This document shows positions 52,001-60,837 of a stretch of DNA of 64,000 nucleotides, in pieces. Source of the DNA: Onthophagus taurus. Its lineage: Eukaryota; Arthropoda; Insecta; Coleoptera; Scarabaeidae. Both the position numbers and the translations under genes were made by a program. Each line of letters begins with the position of its first letter. The first letter of the stretch is position 1. Below the pieces are notes generated by a model, which was not told the origin of the DNA, did no database searches, and saw nothing but the letters and a program-made list of their open reading frames with translations. Where the stretch lies: the NCBI RefSeq assembly GCF_036711975.1, contig NC_091973.1, positions 18,414,001-18,478,000 on the forward strand, given 5' to 3'.

Positions 52001-54111
52001 AGAGGTGAGCTGACGGTATTTAAAGACATGTGACCGGAGGAAAGATAATCAGACATAAAGGATATGTAATCGTCATGTAAAGAAGGATTTTTAAGCAAAC
52101 GGTTTTCTAAGGATTTAAATCTTTTGAGAGCAGTTTGATAGGAATCTCCCAGTGTAGGTTTATTGGACTTGAAGGGTAAGGAAACGATGAATCTACCACC
52201 AGTCGTACGTGTATAATTATCTCGGAAATGTTTTTCACAGGCTTCTTCTTCCGGGGTGAATACAGATTTCACGGGAATCGACTCAATTTCCCAAAACTTT
52301 TGTATCGTATGATCAAGTGAACATGAAGAAGCTATCGTTGACAAACAAGTTGATGTTGGTGTCGATGAAGATAATGAAGAACGTCCCATAAGCAACCAAC
52401 CGAAAACGGATTCAACTGCGACTGGATCGTTGGGACCTCCTCGTATACGACCACTAGTAAGGATTTGAGGTACTAATTCCGCACCCAGAAGTAAATCAAC
52501 TTCTTTAAGATTCGATTTAAATTCCTTTTGAAAATTTAAGTTTTTTAGATGTTCATAAGCCATTTGAATGTCTTGATAAGTGGGTTGATCAGAGCATATG
52601 TTGGGTGTAATTATGGCATCAAAATCAAAAGACGGTTGTGACGTGTGGCATGGTTGAACATAACATTTAACTTTTCCTTTGTTGCATACAGAAGTCATAG
52701 AATTAAGGCCTCTGATTTCCAATGAAGTATTTCGAGTCCGAGGCAAACGAAGTTTTTTAGCAAGTTTTGCTGTAATGAAGTTGGACATACTTCCTGAGTC
52801 TATTAAGGCTCGAACGAGATGTAATGTACCAAATCGATCTTTGATTTGCAAAAAGGCGATCGGTAAAATAATCTGTTGATTTGTAGGGTCGGAGGTTTGA
52901 CTGACATCACAGGCTGTAGTTCCAACGTGAACCAATGACGATTTAAAATTATCGAAGTGTAAAGAGCTGTGGTGTTTTTGATGGCAAACTCTACAACGAT
53001 GAGTAGATGAACAGCTATTTGTTTGATGCGAGTTATTAAGGCAATTGCGACATAAGTTGTTGTCTCTGGCAAATGATAATCTATCGGCTGCAGATTTTGC
53101 GTGAAATGTTGAACATCGATATAATGGATGTGATTGGGAACACAACACACATTTAATTTTTGTGGCCTCTTCAACCTTCAGATTGATGGATGGCTTGTTA
53201 CGAATATTTTGAGACGATTTTGATTGATTCAGGTGAGTTTTTTCATTTGACGTGAGTGAAACTGAATTCAAAGCTTTTGCCTGCTTTTCCAGGAAATCAA
53301 TTAATTGAGTGTACGTTGGAATTTCAACTGACGCGTGTTCGGATTCAAATTTCGTCTTTGTTGCGGTGTTGATCTTCAGAAGAAGAAGATTGAATAAGAG
53401 AAAATCCCAATGTTGAACGGGAAACTTAAGCGATCGAAACCCTTCAACATTCTCTTTGAAGGTATCAATAAAATGTCGGAAAGACTTGGACGATTCATCA
53501 TGAACAGGTTTTAAATTTATAATCTCGTTAAAATAAAGCGTAGCCAAATGACGCTTGTTCTGATATCTTCTTTTTAAGGTGGTATAGGCAATGGAATAGT
53601 TTTCATTTGTGACGGGAAGGCCCTTTAACAAATTAAACGCTTCTCCTTTCAAGGAAGTAAGCAAATATTGATACTTTGCCACTGGTGACAAGGAATCGTT
53701 TTCATGAATTAACGTTCTAAATAAATCAAAAAATGTCGGCCAGTTTTTATAATTTCCATCGAAAGTCGGAATGACAATTTTATTTAATTTAGGCGTAGAC
53801 GGAGCTGGAACAGAATCGGAAGCATCGGGTTGTTGCATTTTGTGAAAGAGAGCCTTTATAGTAAAATAGGCCGTATCAACATCTTTGCGAATTTTATCTT
53901 GATCATCAAAGTCTGTTTCTTCAATAAGTCCTATAATTTGATTGTGAATGGTTGTAAATTCGTCGTAAGCTTTATCAGCACGTTTGGCTTGTTCAAGAAA
54001 GATGAGTTGTAGAGAGGAATCATCGGAAGCAGTTTGACCACTGTCTCGAGCCTCGGTAAGACGATTTTGGAAAACACTTCGTCGTAACTTTAATTTTGTA
54101 AGCTTGTCCAT
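49021..54111 (-). pseudogene. BEL Gag-Pol polyprotein, one amber codon
   Basis: Frame 54111-50767 (1114 aa): an N-terminal Gag with a DUF1759-type region (IVIPTFDGNYKNWPTFFDLF), cysteine-rich knuckles near residues 315-385, protease ALIDSGSMSNF near 440, RT with LRVVFDASA and IYVDDIVTGTN near 845, and RNase H with LFCDASQSGYCAV near 1020. It ends LPHK before TAG at 50767-50769. Without a frame change the next codons lead into 49021-50745: a region with DNPADCGSRG, a zinc domain HPGHRTLHALL...GCMKC, and an integrase core with GVDFAGPIF, FSDQGTNFVGA and FNGLSEAGVKSVK containing the catalytic Glu. The only visible defect is the amber codon between RNase H and integrase, in context AAA-TAG-AAA. 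Confidence 0.93.
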
Positions 54112-54607
54112 CTCAAGGGAGACTTAGGAAAGTTAATATGAATGGGGATAATTAAGGTAGCCAAGGGGAAACACCATAAAGGGAAAATCAAAATGAAAAT
54201 TATAATATATTCTATTGTAAGAATATTGAGGTAAGAATTTAAATTGCAAGGGCAATAAATTCCCAGAAGAAGAAAAAAAAAAAAAAAATAATGAAATTCC
54301 AGGGGGAATGAATTCTCAAGGGAGAATGAAGCAAAACTAAAAGAAAGATATTCCAGAAATGTGCAAAGTAAGAAAAATCAAAATTATTCCAAGGGGAATA
54401 GATTCTCAAAGGAGAATTAAGAAGAAAAAAAAATTAAAAGAAAAATGTTCCAAAAAACTTGGAGGTAAAAGAAATCCAAATTATTCCAAGGGGAATAGAT
54501 TCTCAAGGGAGAATTAAGAAAAAAAATGAAAAGAAAAATATTCCAGAAAATGTGGAAGTAAAAGAAATCAAAATTATTCCAAGGGGAATAGATTCTCAAG
54601 GGACAAT
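54111..54607 (-). repeat. Array of short hairpins with a constant CCUU loop in the BEL leader
   Basis: On the RNA-sense strand, stems of 4-6 bp enclose the loop CCTT. Members (plus-strand coordinates): 54111-54122, 54243-54256, 54296-54309 (loop variant CCCT), 54312-54327, 54385-54400, 54402-54417 (loop CTTT), 54482-54497, 54499-54514, 54575-54590 and 54592-54607 (one mismatch). Three pairs sit one base apart in ~95-bp units. The first member overlaps the gag start codon. Confidence 0.75.
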
Positions 54608-54881
54608 TTAAAAACTGATAAAGAATAAAGTAGATATTCCCAAAGAAGGATTGACAACGCGCAACGTCAAAAAGGTTTTCTTTAAACAAGAGAAATATAT
54701 TGATATTAATAATTGTTTTATTATTTTCAGGTTTAAACGAAATAGTTGTTGGGTTTAATTGCTGAGATGACGATGAAAAACTCAGATTTGTAGAACGAAA
54801 AACGCGAAGAAAGGCGTGAGGAAAAATGGCGATTGACAAGAGACGGCGTTAAATTTGCCCAAAAACCGGTAATCAAAATGC

Positions 54882-54902
54882 CGAATCCGGCTCGAAGGAC
54901 CA
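54882..54902 (-). promoter_or_regulatory. Primer-binding site of BEL element
   Basis: Minus strand TGGTCCTTCGAGCCGGAT... lies four bases after the 5' LTR. The sequence type is usual for BEL/Pao elements; the tRNA is not assigned. Confidence 0.65.
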
Positions 54903-54906
54903 TAAA

Positions 54907-55164
54907 TGTACGCGCAGCAATAAGCTGGGTAATTAACGAGGAGGTGCTGATTTCAAATGTTAATAAATATGAAAATAAAAGATAAAATTGTCTTACGTAT
55001 ATATATCTATATTGTCACTCACTACCTTTTCTTTACATTTAAATTCGACTCGTGCGCGCGAACGTCTTGTCGATAATGATAAAGGTGAGGATAACGTTAG
55101 AGGGCGCACGCCCCCGAGTGGATCATGCGCGTTCGAGGTTCGACAATGCGTTCTTGCATGAACA
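54907..55164 (-). repeat. 5' LTR of BEL element
   Basis: 258 bp. On the minus strand it starts TGTTCATGCAAGAACGC and ends GCGCGTACA. Confidence 0.9.
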
Positions 55165-56007
55165 ATTAATATATCAGATTTTAGAAGTTGAGTAACTCTA
55201 ACTTCTCTGATCAAAATTCAGATTTTATACAAAAAAAAATAATAAAGTTGATGTTCACATAAAACAAAAAAATGCAACTTAGCCTTAATCTTCTACGGGC
55301 CCAAACAGCATCCCACGGTTCCAGTTCCAATCCAATTCAGAATAATCTTCTCCAAACAGATAACAAAGGTACCAAAATATTGAGGTTATGGATGACCCAA
55401 ATCTGTCATCAACAGATTTCAAATGACTTTCAAACGACTTTCGATGGCGCAGTTTCAAGATGACGTTCTAAAAATTCTTCCACTAAAATTCTTTACCAAG
55501 GGGAAGATGATCTCGTCGATTGGTGGGTTGATAATCGTTCAACACGATTAAGACATTCCACGGAGGACCAAAACTACCGTAAACGCCTCCAATAAAATAA
55601 CCTTCGTTGAAACGATGATGGCGTCGCTGTTAACGTACGTGATCCAGTTTTATATCCGCAATTGCGACGTCGAAATTTATCGACTAATAATAGGTACGGA
55701 AGTCCACAAATCCCATCAAATGGTCGAAGAACAATCCCAGTAACAACCAAACTCAATGATTGATTCTTCAAAAGGACTAAACCATTCAAAAATTTAACTG
55801 AACCACTAACGACAGTGAGACAAGATCTTCTCGAGACCACGACCTTTTCTCGTCTCTCCCAAATCGCGACCGGAAATTTAACGTTCCGCCTTCATCCGAC
55901 CAATCAAAAAGAAGCACGCAACAACTCCACTAAAAAGGCGCGAACTATTAGAATATGAATACGAAAAATAACGATTTAAAGAACGAAATCTAAGAAATTG
56001 AATAACC
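55165..56007. other. Gene-free spacer
   Basis: No supportable gene or recognised repeat end. A near-palindrome (AGAAGTTGAGT / AACTCTAACTTCT) lies near 55186-55207. Base composition is less A+T-rich than the neighbouring spacers. Confidence 0.45.
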
Positions 56008-56669
56008 TCAAACGGAACCGTTACAAGGTAAAATATCGGGGGAATTTACATGAGTAGACAGAAATGATGTTTCGGAAGCAGATCGTGAATAATGGATAGG
56101 TTCTAAATCAGATGAATTTGAAAGTAGCTGTTGAGGTTTGGGCAGATATGTACTATTGGATAGATTATCAATTAATTGTAACACCTGTCTCTTAAATGTT
56201 CTAAAGCTATGCTCAGGCATTTCTTCTATTTCCGGTAGAAGACTATCTAAAAACTGTTTTCGTGGATTGTTTTTGTTATTAGTAGCATTAGTTCGTTTAT
56301 TTTGAAAAAAAATCTATGAAAGCCTTGTCAACAGATGACAATTTTTCTTTTCTTCTTTTTGGTTTTGTTGTATCGATCACAATACTTTCTGTGGTCGTAG
56401 GTTGCGTTTCTTGAGTTGTACAATTTTCCGGTTCATCAGTAACGTTTTCTACTGTTTCTACAGCTTGGTGGCGGTGATGGGAAATTCCCTACCTCGATGA
56501 TTTGGCCTTTTATAAAAGGAATAACAAAATCCATATACTGGTTTAAATAGTAGGGCTTTTTCCTTCCAGATCCACTCGCAGGTAATTTTCTCTTGCGCAC
56601 GTACACTGCGCGAATATTCTTCCACTTTTCTTTTGCAGACGAAACTAAAAAAGCAGGTATTAATGTCAT
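56008..56669 (-). pseudogene. MADF/Myb-like Harbinger partner protein, two frameshifts
   Basis: Minus strand: KEKWKNIRAVYVRKRKLP and SGSGRKKPYYLNQYMDFVIPF are the core of a MADF (Myb-like) DNA-binding domain. After a frameshift near GGGAATTTCCC (56480-56490) an acidic or polar linker follows (TDEPENCTTQETQ, KPKRRKEKLSSVDKAFIDFF). At a T-run near 56305-56315 the frame shifts again into FLDSLLPEIEEMPEHSFRTF-KRQVLQLIDNL, a BESS-type interaction motif. Such proteins assist transposase import and DNA binding in Harbinger elements. The first residues before the MADF core lie near 56645-56669. Confidence 0.7.
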
Positions 56670-56679
56670 TGTTTATTTT

Positions 56680-56845
56680 TAGGTATTTGGCTACAGGTGC
56701 AACATTTAAATCGCTTTCATTTTATTTCGCTAGAGACGATGGTACTATTTTCTGTCTCCCAGATCCACTCTTCGGATTTTTCAATTTTCTTGTAAACACA
56801 GTTCGAATGTTTCGCCACTTCTCCTTACAATTGGCAGCTGGAAAA
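56680..56845. pseudogene. Duplicated gene starts: partial DDE exon (+) and partial MADF domain (-)
   Basis: At 56680-56745 plus, an acceptor TTTTTAG is followed by RYLATGATFKSLSFYF, parallel to RYLATGSTFSDLSLYF at 56924. At about 56845-56745 minus, PAANCKEKWRNIRTVF and SGSGRQK parallel the MADF core at 56669-56560. Both are truncated at 56745, where they meet back to back. Confidence 0.65.
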
Positions 56846-56921
56846 AAATTATGTTAATTTTAAATTAAATTTATTGTTTTTAATAAATTTTAATCGGTTG
56901 ATTATTATAATATTTTGTTTT

Positions 56922-57728
56922 AGGTATCTGGCAACAGGCAGTACATTTTCAGACTTATCACTATATTTTATGAGAGGGATCAGCACAATCAGTGAAATAA
57001 TTGGAACCACTACCAAGGCAATTTGGGACGTACTCCAACCAATTTATATGAAACTACGGAATGAGGATGAATGGTTAGCTATTTCTGATCGATTTTATCA
57101 ATTATGGAATGTTGGAAATTGCTTAGGAGCCTTGGATGGAAAGCATATTAGAATTCAAAAACTTCCGAATACAGCTTCATCAAATTTTAATTATAAAGGT
57201 TATCATTCTGTCGTATTAATGGCTTGTTCGGATGGAGATGGTTGCTTTACAATGATTCAAGTTGGATTCCAAGGAAGAAATAGCGACGGTATCTTTAAAA
57301 TGTCGAAAATGGGACAATGGATAAAACAGGGTGATATGTAATTTCCCACTTCCAGACAACTTCCACAAGATATAAATGGAATTAAATTCCCATTCTACTT
57401 TATTGGTGATGAAGCTTTCCCACTGCAAGTTCGTTTAATGCGACCTTTCCCAAGAAGAACTCTAGACAATAAAAAACGTATTTACAACTACCGGATCAGC
57501 AGGGCCAGGAAGACTGTAGAGTGCACGTTTGGAATGATGTGCAAAAAATTTCGTGTTCTATCAAATCCAATAATTTGTGCAGATAAAAATAAAATCAACA
57601 ATATAGTACGCAGTGTTTGTGTACTTCATAATTTTATTAGGAAAAAAGAAGGCGTACTATATGAATTTCGAGAATCAGAAAATGAAGAACCTGTTACGTT
57701 CCGAAATTTTTATGTTATGTGTGGGTGA
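56922..57728 (+). pseudogene. PIF/Harbinger DDE transposase, one nonsense codon, first exon not found
   Basis: An acceptor TTGTTTTAG ends at about 56921, and the exon reads RYLATGSTFSDLSLYF, TKAIWDVLQPIYM, NCLGALDGKHIRI with the first catalytic Asp, and MIQVGFQGRNSDG. A TAA at 57339-57341 interrupts; the same frame resumes with FYFIGDEAFPLQ (second Asp), RMRP-like LMRPFPRRTLDN and RARKTVECTFGMMCKKFRVL (catalytic Glu), then VLHNFIRKKEG and a C-terminal tail to 57728. All three catalytic residues remain. The exon upstream of the acceptor, which normally supplies the start, was not identified. Confidence 0.8.
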
Positions 57729-57930
57729 CTTGTTTATCTGTTATAGGTTGTGAGTTGCATACATTCGGAAATTTATTATTTTTATTTGTATTTACTTTGT
57801 TTACATTTTGTTTATTATTAACATTTGTTATTTTTTTTTATCTTTTTCAGCAACAGATTCTGAGTATCCCTGTTGTTAATCCCTTTCAATTCCTATCATA
57901 CTACAAATTCTTCCTTTGCTTTTGAGAGGG

Positions 57931-59373
57931 TGTCGTAAGTACATGATCTTGCGCAGACGTAATTTTTTTTTTTTTTGATATTTCCGAATTTTTGGGTATA
58001 AAAGACGGTTCCAGTTTCTTCTCGGTCTCTCTCTGTTCTTGCTATATTACCAGAATATACGTGTTTTCGAGTGTTTAAGAAAGTGATTGGTTCGCCATTT
58101 TTGGTTTTGGGGTGAAAAATTTTTCTAATGCATTTTTGTGGGATTCATCACTCGAAATAAAATTTTGGAAAAGTGTCTTTCTTTTACCAAATTGTACGGA
58201 GATTCCGGATTTCAACGTATTTCTTTAAAGTTTCTTCTGTCTTCTGGTTAAACCTCGAACATCAGAGGTAAGCATGTTCGTAAGGTCTTTATTAAATACT
58301 TTTGGCTTTTTCTTCCACCCTTTTATATTTTTTTTTTTTCTCCTCTTTCATTTTTTTTAACAAACAATCTACTCACTACTTTTCAAAAAAAAAAAAAAAA
58401 AGAGAAACTAACTACTTTAAAAAAAAATCGTTCTAACTACTTAAACAGAAAAACTATGCTACTAACAGAAAAATTCTTAAATCTAATATTTCCACGTTTC
58501 ATTTGTTTTATTTCTATATCCAGGTTTTATTGAGGGGAGCAACCTTTGGCATCTCTTTCGGAACATTTTTTTTTAATAATCTGGAACCAGTGTCCTTGGA
58601 TAATTTTCTTTACGTCCTAAGGATTATAACTATCTTTTTTTTGGAGAGAAACAAAGAATAAACCTTACCTTTCCTGAATCACCAGAATTTGTTGCTGAAG
58701 ATATTTTTTTTGTTTGGACCGGTGATCAAGACTTGGAGTAAAGGTCAGATAGAACAACATACTATTATTTTGGTTACTGAAGAATTTATCTATAACATAT
58801 TTTTTTTTGTATTTGATTTTCCTTAAGAAAATCCTTGATTTTTTTCTGAAAGAAGATTTCATCTGAACTTCAATTTTTTTTATATATATCATTTGAATTG
58901 ATTATTGTGAATTCTTGTTTGGCGAGTGATTTTTTTTTTATTCTATTTTTGGCGTTAATTTTTTTTTATTTTTAATTCTCGATTTCACGTTGAGCTCAAC
59001 CATACGGAGTCAGACGCGTGTTAATTTTTAATTTCCATCTTTCTTGATATATTTTTTTTTTTTTTCTTCGGAATTTTTTTTTTTTAATAAATATTGTGTG
59101 TAACTCAAAATCTATTTTGTTGAGCGTTTATGTTTTGTTGTGTTATATGTTTATATCACCATATTCCATCATACCACGTCACAGTTCGTGTTGTACGCGG
59201 GATTAACTGTGTGGCGCCATATAAATACCCCTCCCTTCTTCACTGAGCCGGTCGAGGACTCGCGTACATCAGGGTGGTAAAACTAGTTTTGTCCTTGTCG
59301 AAAAATTTGTTATCGTTCTTTATTTTGTTAAATTTAAAAAAAAAAAATCGGTTTAGTAAAGTTTGGCGTCACA
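57931..59373 (+). repeat. Putative 5' LTR of gypsy copy 3 (start uncertain)
   Basis: TGTCGTAAGTAC at 57931 and ...GTCACA at 59373 would give an LTR of about 1.44 kb. It contains TATAAAAG at 57997-58004 and AATAAA at 59086-59091. A second TATA-like box, TATAAATA at 59220-59227, lies close to the primer site, so the real LTR could be much shorter. The 3' LTR is outside the window, so this cannot be settled here. Long T-runs fill 58320-59090. Confidence 0.45.
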
Positions 59374-59378
59374 AATTT

Positions 59379-59397
59379 TGGCGCCCAACGTGGGGCC
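59379..59397 (+). promoter_or_regulatory. Primer-binding site of gypsy copy 3 (lysine tRNA type)
   Basis: TGGCGCCCAACGTGGGGCC five bases after the presumed LTR end. TGGCGCC is the start expected for a lysine tRNA primer. Confidence 0.8.
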
Positions 59398-59538
59398 ATT
59401 TAAAAAGAAAGTGTTGGAATTCGTGTGCTGTATCGGTTGTCGTCGTTATTATTCGATATTCTCCCTGATAAAAAAAAAAAATTTTTTTTTGGCTAGTTTT
59501 GTTAGTAAACGCGAAATACGGTAGTTTAGAGTTAAAGA

Positions 59539-60822
59539 ATGGAAGGGATCTTAGATGTAGGAAGACTTTCCGCAGACGCGTTACGTTATGAACTAAAGAT
59601 TCGGGGCGTTACGGGACAGCTAGCTCACGACGAGATGAGGTGTACTTTACGAAAATTAATTCGTATGGAGAAAAACGCGAGTTTTAAGTTGCCGGCAAAT
59701 CCATTTACGTACGCGGAAGACTCACAAGCAATTCAGACCGATCTTGCAGTAACCGAGGATAAAGTCAATAATTTTGCAGGTACAAGCGCTTGTTCGGAAT
59801 TTAAGAAATTAAATAACCAGTTGATTCATTTGTTGGGACGCGCAAATCGGGCAAATGCGATTACCGCTGAAGATAAAGCGTCGAAGCCTGATTTAGTAAC
59901 GAAAATTGTAACCTTGTCTTCACGGTTAGAAATTAAAGCAAGGGCAACATCGACTCCTAGTCGAACGGCATTGAATTTGAGCGCGATAAATTTGGGAAAT
60001 AGTTCTTCCGATTCGAGTGAAGATTCGGGTGATGATTCAGTTTTGTTGGCCTCAAAGCCGGTACCAGTAAATAAATGGGGAGTTACATTTTCGGGCGATG
60101 ATAAGAGTTCGCTTAACGCATTCTTGGAGAGAGTAAATGAGTTACGCGTGGCGCGAGGAATTTCGCGAACGGCGTTGTTCGTATCGGCGGTCGATTTATT
60201 CCAAGATAGGGCATTGATCTGGTATCGAGCAAATCGAGAAAAATTTACGTCATGGGATCAGTTAGTGGACGGTTTGCGAGGAGAATTTCAGCCCGTGGAT
60301 TATGACGATCGCTTATATGAGGAGATACGTCATCGTACTCAGGGGCCAACCGAATCAATCGGAATTTTTGTATCAATAATAAAGAACTTATTTGCTCGGT
60401 TAAACACAAAAGTACCAGAAAACGTGCAACTTAATGTAATTTTGAAAAATTTATGTCCGGCCTTTCAGCGTCAATTAGCGTTGGTAGATGTTGTGTCGAT
60501 CGACCAATTGCTTCAGTTGGGTCGAAGACTAGAGGCGACAAAATCAGCGGTCGATAATTATACACCTCCATCTCGATCGAGTAAAATGTTAGAACCAGAC
60601 TTAGCCTACGTACATACGGAAAGCGTGACGGTAGCTACGGTTATGACAGACGCGAGATTACCCGTGAATTCGGTAAAATGTTGGAATTGTCGACGTGACG
60701 GACATCTGGCCAAAGATTGTAGAGCTCCGAGACGAGTTCATTGTTTTAAATGTGGGGAACCAGACGTTATTACCCGAAATTGTAGGAAGTGTTCGGGAAA
60801 CGGGCGAGTGATGCGACGGTGA
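59539..60822 (+). CDS. Gag of gypsy copy 3 (427 aa)
   Basis: The N-terminus (LSADALRYELKIRGVTGQ..., residues about 9-42) has the spacing of a SAP-like helix-turn-helix. A Ser/Asp-rich linker follows near 165-185, then a capsid domain (WGVTFSGDDKSSLNAFLERV, residues about 200-360) and two knuckles. The first knuckle, CWNCRRDGHLAKDC (381-394), is canonical CCHC. The second, CFKCGEPDVITRNC, lacks the His, so it cannot bind zinc in the usual way. The start is the first Met after the leader. It ends at TGA 60820-60822, overlapping the pol frame, to which it is linked by a -1 slip site at 60795-60801. Confidence 0.9.
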   Translation: MEGILDVGRLSADALRYELKIRGVTGQLAHDEMRCTLRKLIRMEKNASFKLPANPFTYAEDSQAIQTDLAVTEDKVNNFAGTSACSEFKKLNNQLIHLLGRANRANAITAEDKASKPDLVTKIVTLSSRLEIKARATSTPSRTALNLSAINLGNSSSDSSEDSGDDSVLLASKPVPVNKWGVTFSGDDKSSLNAFLERVNELRVARGISRTALFVSAVDLFQDRALIWYRANREKFTSWDQLVDGLRGEFQPVDYDDRLYEEIRHRTQGPTESIGIFVSIIKNLFARLNTKVPENVQLNVILKNLCPAFQRQLALVDVVSIDQLLQLGRRLEATKSAVDNYTPPSRSSKMLEPDLAYVHTESVTVATVMTDARLPVNSVKCWNCRRDGHLAKDCRAPRRVHCFKCGEPDVITRNCRKCSGNGRVMRR

Positions 60823-60837
60823 ATCGGTGTCGTTATC
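60795..60837 (+). promoter_or_regulatory. Programmed -1 frameshift signal between gag and pol
   Basis: G-GGA-AAC (60795-60801) fits X-XXY-YYZ exactly in the gag frame. After an 8-nt spacer, GATGCGAC (60810-60817) can pair with GTCGTTATC (60829-60837), giving eight pairs with one bulge and one G-T. A -1 slip leads straight into the pol frame (KRASDATVNR). The gag stop at 60820 lies within the loop. Confidence 0.7.

Larger units (their letters stand above)
48674..55164 (-). mobile_element. BEL/Pao LTR retrotransposon, very recent
   Basis: Minus-strand element, about 6.5 kb. 5' LTR at 54907-55164 and 3' LTR at 48674-48923; the shared 250 bp appear identical. Order: primer site, ~770-bp leader with hairpin repeats, a Gag-protease-RT-RNase H frame and, after one amber codon, an integrase frame. 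The outer eight bases of the 3' LTR (equivalent to 54907-54914) are missing, which prevents recognition of a target duplication. Confidence 0.93.
56008..57728. mobile_element. PIF/Harbinger element with divergent MADF and DDE genes, internally duplicated
   Basis: A minus-strand MADF-BESS gene and a plus-strand DDE_Tnp_4 gene point away from each other, the two-protein layout known for Harbinger elements. Between them lies an extra partial copy of each gene's first coding part (DDE piece 56680-56745 plus, MADF piece 56745-56845 minus). Element ends and a TWA target duplication were not recognised, so the limits given are those of the coding parts. Confidence 0.75.
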
